Shown here piece by piece: positions 34,801 to 47,491 of a DNA stretch of 64,000 nt (the stretch's first letter is position 1; every line of letters starts with the position of its first letter). The stretch comes from Epiperipatus broadwayi (lineage: Eukaryota > Onychophora > Udeonychophora > Euonychophora > Peripatidae): the NCBI GenBank assembly GCA_028023455.1, contig JAQFVV010012396.1, positions 7,170,085 to 7,234,084 on the forward strand, written 5' to 3'. The position numbers and the translations under genes were made by a program. Below the pieces are notes generated by a model that was not told the origin of the DNA, made no database searches, and worked only from the letters and a program-made list of their open reading frames with translations.

Positions 34801-35900
34801 CACAGACTTACAAGCTCCCTTCATCTATCCACTTTACTTTATACAACCATTACATGACCACACCCATGTGAAAAAGATACATAATCTCCGATATACATAT
34901 TTTGTGCTGAACCAGAACTCACCAGTTAGTCCAGATTATTATCTCGCACATATATATAATCAATGCTCGGTTTATATTAAGACAGCAAATTTTCAAACTT
35001 TAATAGGTAGGCTTCAATCTAATCCAGTCTCCAACTCTTCAGTCATTCATACCATTGAAAATCTGATAATGGAATGCCCAAATCCCTCTCTCATTGATGC
35101 AAACATTATTATCATGCGCATGATGACCTTAAGTCATTCTGACTCCTCGTGTATAAGATCTTGTACAAGTGAAAAAAATAAATGATCTCCAATATACGTA
35201 TTTCATGCTGAACCAGTACTGATCAGTTGGTCCACATCATATCCTTTACATATATATAATCAATGCTCAGTTTACATTAAGAGGGCTGGTTCAGCATAGA
35301 ATATGTATATTGAAGATCATTTATCATTTTCATGTGTGTATGTATCAGTTTTATGAGGTAGAGTGGATAGCTGAAGGGTGCTTGAAAGTCTGTGTTCAAA
35401 TTCCTTATATTACATTTAATTTCCAATTAAATGAATTATGCCTGTACTTCAAAAATTTTACACATTCAGCCTGTATTCTGCCCATCCCTCTTCTGTATAT
35501 TTAAATGGACAAAGTCCTATACCTGAGGGATCAAAGTGACTTAAGGTCAACATGGGCATGACAGTAATATTGTCATCAGTGAGGGATTTGGGCATTCCAT
35601 CATCAGATTTTCAATGTATGGATGGCTAATGAGTTGGAGAGTGGAGTAGATTGAAGCCTGTCTATTAAATTTTGAAGATTGACTAGCTATTTCAATATAA
35701 ACCGAGCACTGATTATAAAGATGTAAAGGAGATGATGATCCAGACCAACCGATGAATGCTGGTTCAGCATGAAATATGGATATTGGGGATCATTTATCTT
35801 TTTTGCAGTGGATAGTTGAATGAGCTTGAAAGTCTGTGTTTAAAATCCCTACACTACATTTAATTTCCAAGTATGTGAATTGTGCTTGTATTCAAAAATA
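34801..35900. repeat. ~465-bp repeat family, cluster of two plus and two minus copies
   Basis: A plus copy (34801-35165) and a truncated plus copy (35166-35285) meet two minus copies (35286-35540 and 35541-35900). The turn is near 35285, where TTAAGAGGGCTGGTTCAGCA begins the reverse direction. The minus copies show the full tandem unit, including the tRNA-like end TATGAGGTAGAGTGGATAGC and AAGTCTGTGTTCAAATTCC. The order (tandem, then inverted) is the same as in 3131-4229. Confidence 0.75.
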
Positions 35901-36106
35901 TTAAATGTTAAATCTGTAAAGAATATTTTTATTCTTATATATAAACAAAAATAAGTTACGAAAAACATTTAAACATGGGGAAAAATTCCCATAAATAATA
36001 GCTTCCTATACAATATTTGGTCATTTTTATAAAGTGTAACTAAATTAAATTTTATCTTATTTTCAACTTATATTTAAATATAATATTTATTATAAATCTG
36101 TATATT

Positions 36107-36207
36107 TTTTTCTCATACATCGGCCGGAAGGCGAACTCACAACTGTCTGCAACCAACTATTTGCTTGCAAGGTGGATGCGATGAACTCTTGACTAACAAT
36201 GCTTGAC
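36107..36207 (-). mobile_element. tRNA-derived SINE with target-site duplications
   Basis: The minus strand starts GTCAAGCATTGTTAGTCAAG and contains GAGTTCGCCTTCCGGCCGAT, a box-B-like segment. It ends ATGTATGAGAAAAAAA. It is flanked by a 13-bp near-perfect duplication, AAATCTGTATATT at 36094-36106 and AAATCTATATATT at 36208-36220. It shares its start and tail with the element at 436-529 and its middle with 9774-9860. Confidence 0.75.
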
Positions 36208-36332
36208 AAATCTATATATTTATTAAGGAAAATTTTTTAAATATAAAACTGGTCCAGTGAAGTTGGATTTTTAAATAAAAATAAACTGATTAAGATTCTA
36301 CAAAACACAAATATATTGCTTTTGTTTTTAAG

Positions 36333-36574
36333 TATAGGGGATTTGAACTCAGACTTTCAAGCAACTTTCAACAATCCACACTATATCATACTACTGATAC
36401 ACACTACTACACTTGTAGAAAAGATAAATAATCACCAATATATGTATTTCATGCTGAACGAGCACTCATCAGTTGGTCCAGATTATCATCTCCCACACAT
36501 ATATATAATCAGTGCTTAATTTATATTAAGATGGCAAATCTTTATACTTTAATGGACAGGCTTCATTCTACTCC
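36333..36574 (+). repeat. ~465-bp repeat family, partial copy
   Basis: It begins TATAGGGGATTTGAACTCAG, the complement of a good box-B match (GAGTTCAAATCCCC). It continues through GATAAATAATCACCAA and CATCAGTTGGTCCAGATTAT to GGACAGGCTTCATTCTACTCC, where the similarity stops. Confidence 0.75.
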
Positions 36575-39306
36575 AAGCATATTCCTCATTTCAGCTTTAT
36601 GATATCACAACATCCATTAGCATAGTAGCTCAGGGCCATCTCTCTCACTATGCATACATTTATTTATTATATGATTTTTTCTCATCAAGTGAGCTAAGAT
36701 ATCAGTCACTTGAATCGCCATGTCTGTAGTCATATTTTGATTTTTTTATTTTATTATATCATTCTCTTACAAAGTAGTGACTGATTTCTATCTACTTTTG
36801 TCATATTGAAAAAGAATGAATAATCATTGCAGTGTAGATGAATTTTTTAATTTTTTTTATCAGTGTAACTCTAACCTCAACGTCATCATGTTATAAGCAC
36901 CCATTGTATTTGGCATTTCATTAAATATAAAATTATTTTGCAACATATTAAATTCTAAAAATAGCAAAATGGAAGTAGAAAGAAATTAAATTTTATTGTA
37001 TATTTTTACAAATAGTGGAATAAAATTTAAAATATTTTCATTCTTGATTTACTACTTCTATACAAAATACATTGACAAGTAACTTATTGTATTTGCATTG
37101 TTATTATTATTTGCACTACTTTAATAAACAGTTTGATTGCTTATTAGAGAAATGACAATCCTAAGCAGATTATCAATTACCCATATGTATGTCTTATACA
37201 TAATTTTGTAATTATACAGTCACGCAATTTTGTGATTATACAATTACACATCCACATGTATATTCACATAATAAATACATACACATTTTATTTTTTGTTA
37301 CATTCAATTGAAGATTATTAATAAAATAATCGATTTTTTCGGACGCTCATTGCTAAGGTTTACAGCCTTGTTAAAACTATTACTGAAATAATACTGAGCG
37401 TTTGATAAAATTTATAATTACAACTTTAAACCTAATTAAAGCAAATCATAAGAAAAAAATGTTCTATTGATATTCACTAAATTGCTATTTTGATTAAATG
37501 AAACGCTGAATTTAATATATATTTTATCCATAATCATAACAACTGGGATTTGGCTTTTAACAAAAAATAGTTTTCCTTTATACAATAAATTTAGTCCAAG
37601 CATTTTAATTTAAAAAATAAATAAATCGAATTTTATTTTAATTAATAAAATGGCTATTGCGGTTTTTTCTTTTTATAATAATCGTGAGTGATTTGGTGTT
37701 TCGACATTGGCATTGTGCAGCTGAAATATATATATATTTTAAATATCAGAAAGAAGTATAATTAATTTAAAAGTCATTTCTAATAATTATCATTTAAAAT
37801 AATAACATACCGTCCGTATTATTAATTTTATTGATATAATTGTTTGTTTAACTTTATTGTCGTTTCGTGGTTTAGTTTTGCATATGCATAAACACCCACA
37901 TATACACTGCTCGCCACAAGAGGAAGAAATTTTTTTAAAAATATCAGCTTTCTGCGTGATAAAGTTTTTAAACCAAAATAAAAGTATATTGCAGCATAGA
38001 AGTATTTTGATTCAAATTTGGAATTTCTTGCCAAAATTCAAATGACTTTGTTGAATGATATTTCAATAGTAAATAAATATTTGATCCTGGCTATAACGCA
38101 ATAAAGAGTTTTTATAAGAAAATAGATTATAATTTAATTTTTATTTTTAGCTAAGAAAGTAATTTCCTTTTTTTTTTTTTAGTATTATAAAGAAAAAAAA
38201 ACATTTTTATTTTAAATACGAAATTTATACAATATTGAGCAAGATAACTGGAATACTTATAATATTAACATTATATTTTTATCATCAAATGAAGTGTATG
38301 TATAGAAAAAGTAAATAAACTTTTGATAAAATAAATTATTTTGTTGGATATTTTGAAAAAGAAAAATATAACTTCAAAAAGAATAAGGCCATGATAGCAA
38401 TAGTCTTTTCTTTTTTTTTTTACACAATAAATCACAATCAAAGAGGAAAGATCTTTGCCTATCTTCTATTCTATATTTATTATTTAGATGAAGTTTTTTT
38501 TTTTTTTTTAATGAATATTGCTTTAATAAAGATGGAAACAGTATTGGAGTGGGAAGTTCAAGTTGTTCAAAGGTCCTCAATGATAAAGAGCTAAATTAGC
38601 AACTCGTTTATCTGGTGATGTGGATTCTGGCGATTTGACAAGTCATTTTTATCTCATTTTTTGTTTTGGAAAGTTATTGTCTAATAACAAAATGTTAAGC
38701 TATAAAAGATCAAGCTTGAAAATTGTCCAATGTGTAATATTTAGTATATTTAGTGATCACTGATTAGTCAAAATTACAATAGATGTCTTGGAAACCCCCT
38801 CCCCCCCAACATATGCTGAGCAGAAAATCTTTATGATGTTTTACTAGCATACATTTTATTCCTGCATTAATAACTCCTACATGGTCTTGCAAAAAGTCTT
38901 CCATTTACAACTTTTCTTGTTATGAGACTATCATCATAATTAGATTTGTAAAAGACTATGTTTAGGACACTAATGGTATCTTATTTTCGTTATATTTGAT
39001 AATTCCACTTTATTTAAAAAATCAATGTATATGAGATCATATTTTATTAGTAAAGATGATTTGGGCAATATGACAATTATACAGTTATGGAATATTTAGA
39101 TTTAATTATGAGTCTTGACTTATATAAGTCTAAAAAATTGGTGTGGTGCACTATTTTTGTAATTTTGATTAGAATATTACTTACTATGCACAACATGAAT
39201 TGTAAAATATCAAAATTTAAGGCAATATTCTAACTAAGCTATGCTATTCTGTCAAAAGCAACTTACACCTTTAGATTCTTGATTATCATCTTTTAAGATA
39301 ACAATC
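36575..39306. other. AT-rich stretch, no gene recognised
   Basis: Poly-T/poly-A runs near 38168-38180, 38409-38420 and 38496-38509. The two antisense open frames at 37828-38045 and those at 38374-38594 are low-complexity and have no recognisable domain. Confidence 0.4.
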
Positions 39307-39797
39307 TTATGTTTTAAATGAGAGTATAGAAGTTAAGATTGTTACCACTGGATGAACAAGTTCTCTTATGACCTCATTTATATTTTAAAATATTCGGAAC
39401 TAAACCAGTCTTCACACATGCAATGTTTTAATATAAACACGTGAATCACTTGTCCTTCAACCTTATCTATATATGAGCTAACCTTTGGTACTCCTGAATA
39501 TATTACAATAAATACTGTGTTATATACAAAATAAATATTTATTAATATACTTAAGTAAATGAAATATTCTAATTGATATATCAAAATCTTTTGAATAAAT
39601 ATTGATAAATACTTATTGTAAAATAAAGTAGAATAGTTTTTTAAATCTTGATTTGGATTTTTCTTATGCTCATCGTGAATTATAAAATTCCAAAATTCGT
39701 TTAGAATTAAATATAAAAATTTTATATTTTGTTTTAAATGAGAGTGTAGAAGTTAAGATTGTCAATACTGGATGATACTTTTTCTTATGACCTCAAT
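39307..39797. repeat. Direct repeat of ~70 bp plus tail, about 420 bp apart
   Basis: TTTTAAATGAGAGT(A/G)TAGAA with GTTAAGATTGT and ACTGGATGA..CTTATGACCTCA occurs at 39311-39375 and 39731-39796. The sequence after the second (ATTCTAATTG...AATCTTTTGAA) matches 39566-39600. The first copy therefore seems to carry an extra ~170 bp between the two shared blocks. Confidence 0.7.
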
Positions 39798-39987
39798 ATA
39801 TTTAATTTAGTAAATAATATTCTAATTGTTAGTAGAATCTTTTGAAGAAATATCAATAAATCCAAATTTTAAACAAAATTTTCTGTAGAGATTTGCCAAG
39901 TAGATGAATGATACTTGCAAAAAAACTAGAAACCAGTTGTTTGATAAAAAAAAATACTAATTTATTCATTCCTTTTTGTCCATAAAA

Positions 39988-40376
39988 GAGTGAGAGTGAT
40001 GTGTGGTCAACATAGGTAGGATTGGCACTAAGGTGGACTTTGAGCATTCCATCATCAGATTTTCAATGAAATGGATGGCTGAAGAGTTGTGAAGTGGAGT
40101 GTTTTGAAGCCTGTTTATTAAAGTATGAAGATTTACTATCTTAATATAAACTGAGCTTTGATTGTATATATGTGTGGAGATGATAATCTGGACCAACTGA
40201 AGAGTGCTGGTTTAGCTAAAATACATATATTAATGATTATTTATCTTTTTGGCATATGTGTGATCAAGTGTATCAGTGGTATGAGATAGCATGGATGGTG
40301 AAGGTCATGTGAAAATCTGAGTTCAAACCCCTATATATTACATATATAAGTGCAGGTATGAAAAAGCCTGTATTGT
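39988..40376 (-). repeat. ~465-bp repeat family, single copy
   Basis: Minus orientation, with AGCATTCCATCATCAGATTT, ATGGCTGAAGAGTTG and CTGGACCAACTGA. It ends with the tRNA-like GAAAATCTGAGTTCAAACCC and CTATATATTACATATA. It is nearly full length and stands alone, so single copies exist besides the clusters. Confidence 0.75.
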
Positions 40377-41846
40377 AGAAAAAAATTCATATTTCATAAA
40401 AAGGACTGTAAATTTTTAGTATAATCATAGCTAATTGATTTTGAAAGACATTGCATTTATTGCAAACAATGCTGGTGTTAATGAAGACCCTTTGCAAATT
40501 CTCTTATGATTTTGAATAATGGTGAGATATTTATAAAATTTCTTGATGTCAGGTAGATACTTTCCAGATAATTATCAGAAATCAAATCGACAATCTAGCA
40601 AATTAATAAAATCAAAATTTTTTAAAACTAAAATTATTTGGCATTAGATCAGACATTTTATTTTTCTTTGAATGTCTAATTACTTTTTGAAAGATAATAT
40701 TATCAGACAGTATTATAGATAATGACACTATTTTCAGAATCAGATTTAAGTTTTTATACTAGTGTTATTTCATAGATTTTATTTTTAAGTCTTTCAATGA
40801 TAGTTTTATTGGTCTATTTTTTTGATACTAATTATAAACAGTCTTTAAAGTGAGATGTATTGTAATATATTCAGACTAGGGAAATGTATATATTGACCAA
40901 ATATGATATCAGTAGAGGATTCAGTTTTGTATAAACTATCTGTGAAGTTAATATTGTGGAATATTGAAGTTTTTTTATTTAATACTTTGTCTTAGCCTGA
41001 CAATAAATGAATTATGTTTTCTGGAAATTTGCTAATCATTTTCATGATGAAAGTCAGGAAATCAGTTCTTAATGTGGTTGACAATAATATGTTCAGCCTA
41101 ATTTTTTTCTTTTCATTTTCTTCATTTGAATATTGTCCAGGGTTAATTCATATACACTAATAAGTTATACTATATATTTAAACCATAAGTGAAGACAGTA
41201 TTAGATGATAAAACAGGTAAGTTAATTTTTAGAACTGTTTCTTTTATCAATGATTTTTTCTTCATATCATTTGATTATTTATTTGGGATAAAGCCAATCA
41301 AACTTGTCTGAGATTGTAATCAGGTGGGCATCTTCTAGACAAATCGGTGAGAATAATATTCTAGATATCTCATTTATATTTAGCTCAAGACTGTAACCTT
41401 TCTTATATCCTTACTCATATGCTTCCAAGAGCAATTATCTCATTTTATTTTAGAAACTATTGCTATAAACTTGAATACTGGATAAACCTCCTTTTTCAGA
41501 CTAGTTCCAGCTTTGAATTTTAATCTTCAGTGACAAAGACAAAAACCAGGAATCAGTCTGGAGGTAAGGATTTTATGTCCTGGATTTGCCTCTGCCTATT
41601 GTATCATTCAAACTTATAGAAGATGTAGAGTGAAAATAACTGTTTTTGGAAGAAAAGATGCCAGTTAAACAAGAAATTATGTTATTTGAAAAATGAATCT
41701 ACTTCTTTAGGATGTGAATTAGGCATTTTTGCCAATGTCACCATAATGATACGTGCTCTTGGATCAGTAATCTGATAGTGTTTTAAGTAATCCAAAACCA
41801 TAATGGAATATTTATCTTTTGCAAAATCATTATATATTTTATTATC
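40377..41846. other. AT-rich stretch, no gene recognised
   Basis: No domain-bearing frame and no repeat I could align. It ends at the hAT target-site duplication. Confidence 0.4.
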
Positions 41847-41854
41847 TATTAGAG

Positions 41855-44800
41855 CAGGGGTGGCCAACTTTTGTGTTCATAAGATTGACTTTTTATTTTG
41901 AAAATGTGTTGTGATCGACTTGTTGTCATAGGCATAGTCTAAGTGGAGGGAGATGTGAAATACATACTATTTTTATATATCTATGTATGTAAAAAATAAC
42001 ATAATTATTTAACAGGCTAAAAAACTCATGTCCATGGGAATTAAAGCAACATGAGTAATTATTAACAATATTTATTAATTCAAATTAGCTTCTGATAAAG
42101 ACAGATTTAGAATTTATTTTATTATCTTAACATTAATGGGAAGACTGTGTTTGCATGTCTCTAACCAAGGAATCATAATTAGGTGTATATTCTGGCAAAG
42201 ATAATAATAAAGAATACTCAGTATGGGAATCAGGACAGAATGTTGTTTAGTCTTCGTTAACTTTAAGTATGAAAATGCCGATTCACACAGGTGTGTAGAT
42301 CCGAAATAAGAAGAAATATATTCGCTACATTTGATGATTTGGGATATTTTTTTCAGTTGACGTATTTCCAAAAATCTTCTTCAAATTTTCTAGTATGTAA
42401 GATTAAATCAGTTTGTAAAATTATAATTTCATTTTCTAATGCCTTTTGCTCCATATGAAATATATCTGAAATTTTTTGGTTAATGCATTTCACATTTAAA
42501 TCTTTTTTAAAAGGAAAAAAATATACATTCCACAATTTCTTTAATTTTTTCAAATTCTTGGAATCTTACCTTAAAATCTTCAATTACTTTTTGGACTTCT
42601 GCTACATATTTGTCGATATTATAATTAATATTTTTATGCTTTTGTAGTTGATCCACCATATTTGGAAAATGATGCAGATTATTTTGTTGCAGACCTTCTA
42701 TTAGCAAAATAAATTTTGTCTTATATGCATCAACACAGCTGATCATATCAATTACTGTTTTATTTCTACCTTGTAATTCTAAATTTAAATGACTTAACAT
42801 TGAACTAAAATCGGTTAGAAAAGCTAAGTCACTAAGCCAAGTTTCATCATTTAAATTTTCACATTTACAATCTTGCTCATGGAGAAAATCTATTACTTCA
42901 GGCAATAAATCACAAAATCATTGCAGAAATTTACCTCTGCTTAACCATCTTACATTAGTATTTAATAATAATTCAGGTTGGCCTTCATCGAGCTGCAGTT
43001 GGAAGAGACCTCGTTTGAGGGAACTTCCTTGAATTGAATTAACAATTTTAAACGCTATGTACATTACTTCTTTTGTGTTTAGTCTCTTGCTGGCTAACAC
43101 TAGCTGGTGAATTATGCAGTGGTAGCTCAAAAAAGCTGGAAATCTCATCTTCATTTTGACATAGGGCTGTAAATCCATTTATGCGACCTATCATTGCAGC
43201 TGCACCATCCGTTTTGTTATTGAAACTAATTTAAAAAGTGGTACTTTCAAATCATTGAGGAAGTTTTTAAAGGCTTTGAATATATCTACACCTCTAGTTC
43301 TTTCTTTCAAAGAAATCAGACCCAACAATTCTTCTTTAGATGTAAAATCTTTAAAAAACATACGAATGAAAACAAGTAATTGTTCTGTATCACTTATATC
43401 TGTTGATTCACCACATTGAAGGGAAAACCAAGAACATCTATTAATATCGTTATATAACTGTTCTCTTACATTTCCATTCATCTTCTCAATTCATCACACC
43501 ACAGTGTTTCGAGACAGTTGCAGATCTTGAATTGCAACAATAATTTCACTCTTGTTATGAAAAATGTTAAAAAGTGAATGTGACATTTCCAAAAAAGTTT
43601 CTTTTACAAATTCACCCTCGAAAAATGGTTTACATTTTTTTTGCTAAAAGATAGCTTACTTTGAATGATGCAGTAGTTACTGCTTGTGACTTCAACATTG
43701 ACTTTTTAAAAACTTTTTGTTGATTTTTTAATTGAGTTTTAAGATCCCTAACTTTACGTTTTCTCAATTCGGTACTTTGTGGATAATCTGTTTGATACTT
43801 GTTATGTAAAGCTAAAAAATGTCACTCCACATTACCCTTTTTAGCAATGGCTATCGAGGTAAAGCATATTAGGCAACAACATTTATCATTCACCATTGTA
43901 AAAAAGTAGTCGAGTTCCCATTCTTAATTGAAATAAGTTTTCAATTTTTTTGGTTTACTACTCATGTTCATGGGTATACTAAAATGAAAAAAGAAATACT
44001 TATGACAATTTTATTTCCCCAAACTTAACTGATAAAAGTTAAATATTCAAAATAAATAATAAATATTGAATTAAATATTTTCCAAGAAAATTAAAAACTC
44101 ATGAACTGCGATCATTAACTCCGTTAACGACTTCAGCTTAAACATCTGTTGCCGAGAAGGCTTATTAATCAAGTAAGTAGATAGATAAGAAAAGCCACAA
44201 TTTAAATTAAAGCATAAGAAAATGTACTTACATTTTAAAGAGAAGAAAAATTGAAACTCAACATGGTCATCATCGATAGATAATATTGATTAATAATAAT
44301 AATATTGTTAATATGGGGACACTACTACATTCTGAATATTAGAGAATGAACATTTAGTAATGAAAACTGGGAGTTTTTATATCAAATCTTTCTCTTCCCC
44401 TGCATAAGTCATAACTTGTTGACAACTTTAAGTCTTCTATTTTAGTTTTTAACACTACTTTATTAAATGTTAGTAAAGACAAAAACTTCAGCTGAGTAAT
44501 TGATAAATAGTGCTGGTCCAGTGATTTTGCCTTTGTCTTACATTTATTTTTAATTTTTTTTTTGTTTTAAATTTCAGCTCTTGGTTTCAAGGTGTGAGTT
44601 GGAATGATTTCCAAGAAATAAATCTTTTTTAAAAAAAGAGATTTAAGTTCTGTAAAGTGTAAACATTCTCTTATATGCGTAACACTATCACACCTGAATT
44701 TAGGATTTTATATGCAAATGCAAGCAAATTTATAAACTAAATTTATAATAACTTAAAATAGATAATTTAGAAAAGTTATAATGTTCACAAAATCTATCAC

Positions 44801-45471
44801 ATTACAGTTTCCTTCACATGTATACATAGGTGTGCTTCTACACACACAATAATGTCTACACAACTTACTTTAATTTATTATTATTTTAAATTAGAACTGC
44901 GTATTATAATTATACGCATACAGATATTATTAGCTAATTAATGTGCAATATGAATATACGCACATACTCATTAAAACAGAACTTTTATACAATATTTTAG
45001 TATTAATTTAAAATATACATACTTGGATGGATTTGAATTAGAGAAAATTATACTACTATGAAACATAGTAGTCTGAAACTGGAAGATAGATGAATCATAC
45101 TGTTTCAATACTAAAGAAAAGAAGCTATTGTATGACACTACCAAATATTCAAGCTAAATAGCTGTGTTTTTTTTTAGTCAATAACTGCATGCATACTGTT
45201 GCATTTGCGCATTATGTTCACACGTTACATTCAGTTACAAAAACTCAGTCAAGATTAAAAATATTATTTTCAATAATGATACAACTTAATGGACTTCACC
45301 TATTTAGAATTAAAAAAAAAAAATTAGAACAAAAACAAAAATAAAAAAACTTGAAAATCTTGACTTAATTTGTTTCATTCTTAATTGGACGGTTCTTGCC
45401 AGCTAGTTCTTGGCAGATTGACCTCGCGATCGACCCAAATTGGCTTCGCGATCGACTTTTGGACACCCCTG
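41855..45471 (-). mobile_element. hAT DNA transposon, ends and duplication intact (3.6 kb)
   Basis: The ends are CAGGGGTGGCCAA and TTGGACACCCCTG, inverted repeats of 13 bp with one mismatch. The 8-bp duplication TATTAGAG is identical at 41847-41854 and 45472-45479. The subterminal word GATCGAC occurs near the left end and at least twice near the right end (CGCGATCGACC and CGCGATCGACT), as in many hATs where the transposase binds subterminal repeats. It carries one transposase gene on the minus strand (42114-43965) and about 1.5 kb of non-coding DNA on the gene's 5' side. Confidence 0.9.
42114..43965 (-). pseudogene. hAT transposase, GTF2IRD2/ZBED-like, several stops and frameshifts
   Basis: From ATG at 43965 the frame reads MSSKPKKLKTYF, meets a stop two codons on, then continues as EWELDYFF and a BED-type finger with CCCLICF and, after a second stop, HFLALH. 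The core follows in overlapping frames: LYNDINRCSWFSLQCGESTD (43450-43380), then YHCIIHQLVLASK and NVRWLSRGKFLQ (43110-42918). Next come DLAFLTDFSSMLSHLNLELQ (about 42845-42785), a long helical stretch, and the C-terminal hAT dimerisation segment with LCESAFSYLKLTKTKQHSVL ending at 42114. These segments, in this order, are typical of GTF2IRD2-like hAT transposases. Breaks occur between 43191 and 43178, at about 42905-42918, and near 42507-42553 and 42353-42371, so no functional protein can be made. The upstream start is the natural one because the finger follows it. Confidence 0.9.
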
Positions 45472-45479
45472 TATTAGAG

Positions 45480-47021
45480 TATAAAAGGAAAATTTCATAT
45501 GGGATGTTTAAGTTAATTAAGTGACCCACTGTATTGCTCTCTCATTTAATAGAAAGATAATCACCAGAAAGATGATAATTTATTGAGAATATTCCAAATT
45601 AATCCTAATTCTATAATGCAAACAATAAATATATATCAAATTTCATTCTTTGTATTTTTTTTAATGAGATATTATCTCTATTATATATGTTTACATAAAC
45701 TTTTTTTGCATGTTGATTCATATTTCTCTTCATCTCTTCAGTGCTTACATTATGTAATTGTTCTTTCTGGATATGTGCTTCATCTGGAATAGTATTAAAT
45801 TAAAATATTGTATTTTTTTCCAACAGTCCTGTATTCCATTTTTTGAGACCATGAATGTTTTTGAATATAAAACATACACGTCTCCACAAATCACTAACCT
45901 TGAGCTATTTTTAGCCTGCATTCAGATACCTATATATCCCTGTCTCTAATATTTAAAACAACTTATTTATCTTCTGTGAAAATACAGTGAAAATGTAAAA
46001 TTATCAAGTATTAATAATAATATTTAAATATATGTATATTGTCTATATTAAACTTAATGCAATGGGTGGCTGAAGAGTTGATGGTAAAAGTTTTAAAAGT
46101 TACAAGAAGTTGTAGAAATATGAATAGTAATAGAAAAAAATGATTTTCATTTTATTAACAGAGAATGGAAAATAATTAAAAAAGATAGTTTTTGATGTTG
46201 TATAATATTTATAACCTAAGTACAGTATATACACTTAAATTTATATATATAACAGAAAATATCCCAGTGCATATCCTTTTGAGTCATACTGTTTGAAATT
46301 CAGACTATATATTTATTTCTAGCGGTGTTGCTGAAAAAACAATGTTTGGGAGGGTGATATGAAACATTTTCAATTTTATATATAATTCTTTTATGATCAA
46401 TAGATGAAGACAAGAAATAGCTTGTTTGAGTGATCTAGGTTTTCCAATTTTATACAATTCATACTATATTTTACATTAATACATTGGTAACCTTTATATA
46501 ATTGCTATATCATTCAAGCTATTAAAATATATTTGATTCCTTTTTTTTGTTTAGATCAAAAAAAGATCAGTTGCACTAATCACTTCCATAATAATTCTGT
46601 TCACATATATTTCAGCTCACAATTTAAAGAGGACAAAAGTCCCTAACATATTTAAATATGTAAATTTTAAAGATGATTAATTATTACATAATAATTGACA
46701 ACAAGTTTAATATATGAAATAATCCTAACTCAATATGAAATAGAATTTTTTTTTTTAATATTGTATCTTCTTCTTTACTATTCTTCATTAATACATTCTT
46801 ATTTTACTTTATAAAATTTAAATGTTGTTTCTTTTAATATATACAAGCACTTAAATAAAATAGAGCATTATGAATCTCTTAACAGTTTTTGTCTTTGTGC
46901 ATATATATATAATAATAATATTATATATACATAATATTTTTTAATTAACAGACATTTTATTTGTATTATATATATGTAATAATATAATTCGATGTCTGTA
47001 TTTCTTCAAATCAATATACGA
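45480..47021. other. AT-rich stretch, no gene recognised
   Basis: Short open frames at 45583-45949 are hydrophobic and low-complexity with no domain. A tiny match to the ~465-bp family (GGCTGAAGAGTTGATG near 46067-46083) is too short to call. (TA)n runs occur near 46901-46980. Confidence 0.4.
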
Positions 47022-47455
47022 AATCTTATAATTGAATATTTATAAATACACTAATTAGATATATGTAAAGTATAACTTTAAAAATTTTATCCATTTAGGA
47101 GTGCTTTCAGCTATCCTCATAGTCTTTGTCAACTAACATTTTAAAAGGCTAACCTTCCCACAATTCCATGATCTTACAATTAGCTGCCTGTCTGTTAACT
47201 AAGCCTTGTTTGTATTTGTATATCAACTAATATTTTGAAAGGCTAGCCTTCCCACAATTCCATGATCTTAACATTTGCTGTATGTCTGTTAATTAAGTCT
47301 TGTTTGTATTTGTGGGAAGATTAGCCTTTCAAAATGTCAGTTGACAAAGACTATGAGGATAGTCGAAAGCACTCCCAAGTGGATAAAATTTTTAAAGTTA
47401 TACTTTATATATATATATCTAATTACTGTATTTATAAATATTCAATTACAAGATT
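47022..47455. repeat. Foldback with an internal 92-bp tandem duplication
   Basis: The left arm 47022-47165 and right arm 47306-47455 are reverse complements; shared words include GGAGTGCTTTC, CCTCATAGTCTTTGTCAACT and AAAGGCTAACCTTCCCACA. Within it a unit with CCCACAATTCCATGATCTTA, CTGTCTGTTAA and TTGTTTGTATTTGT is present twice (about 47129-47220 and 47221-47312). Confidence 0.85.
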
Positions 47456-47491
47456 ACATATATATTAGTTTCACATATATATTCTATTTAA

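Noticed and set aside
42507-42905. A separate host gene from the 132-codon frame
   Set aside because: It lies within the hAT transposon and continues the transposase alignment from the neighbouring frames.
46067-46083. Another copy of the ~465-bp repeat
   Set aside because: Only about 16 bases match (GGCTGAAGAGTTGATG); too short to separate from chance.
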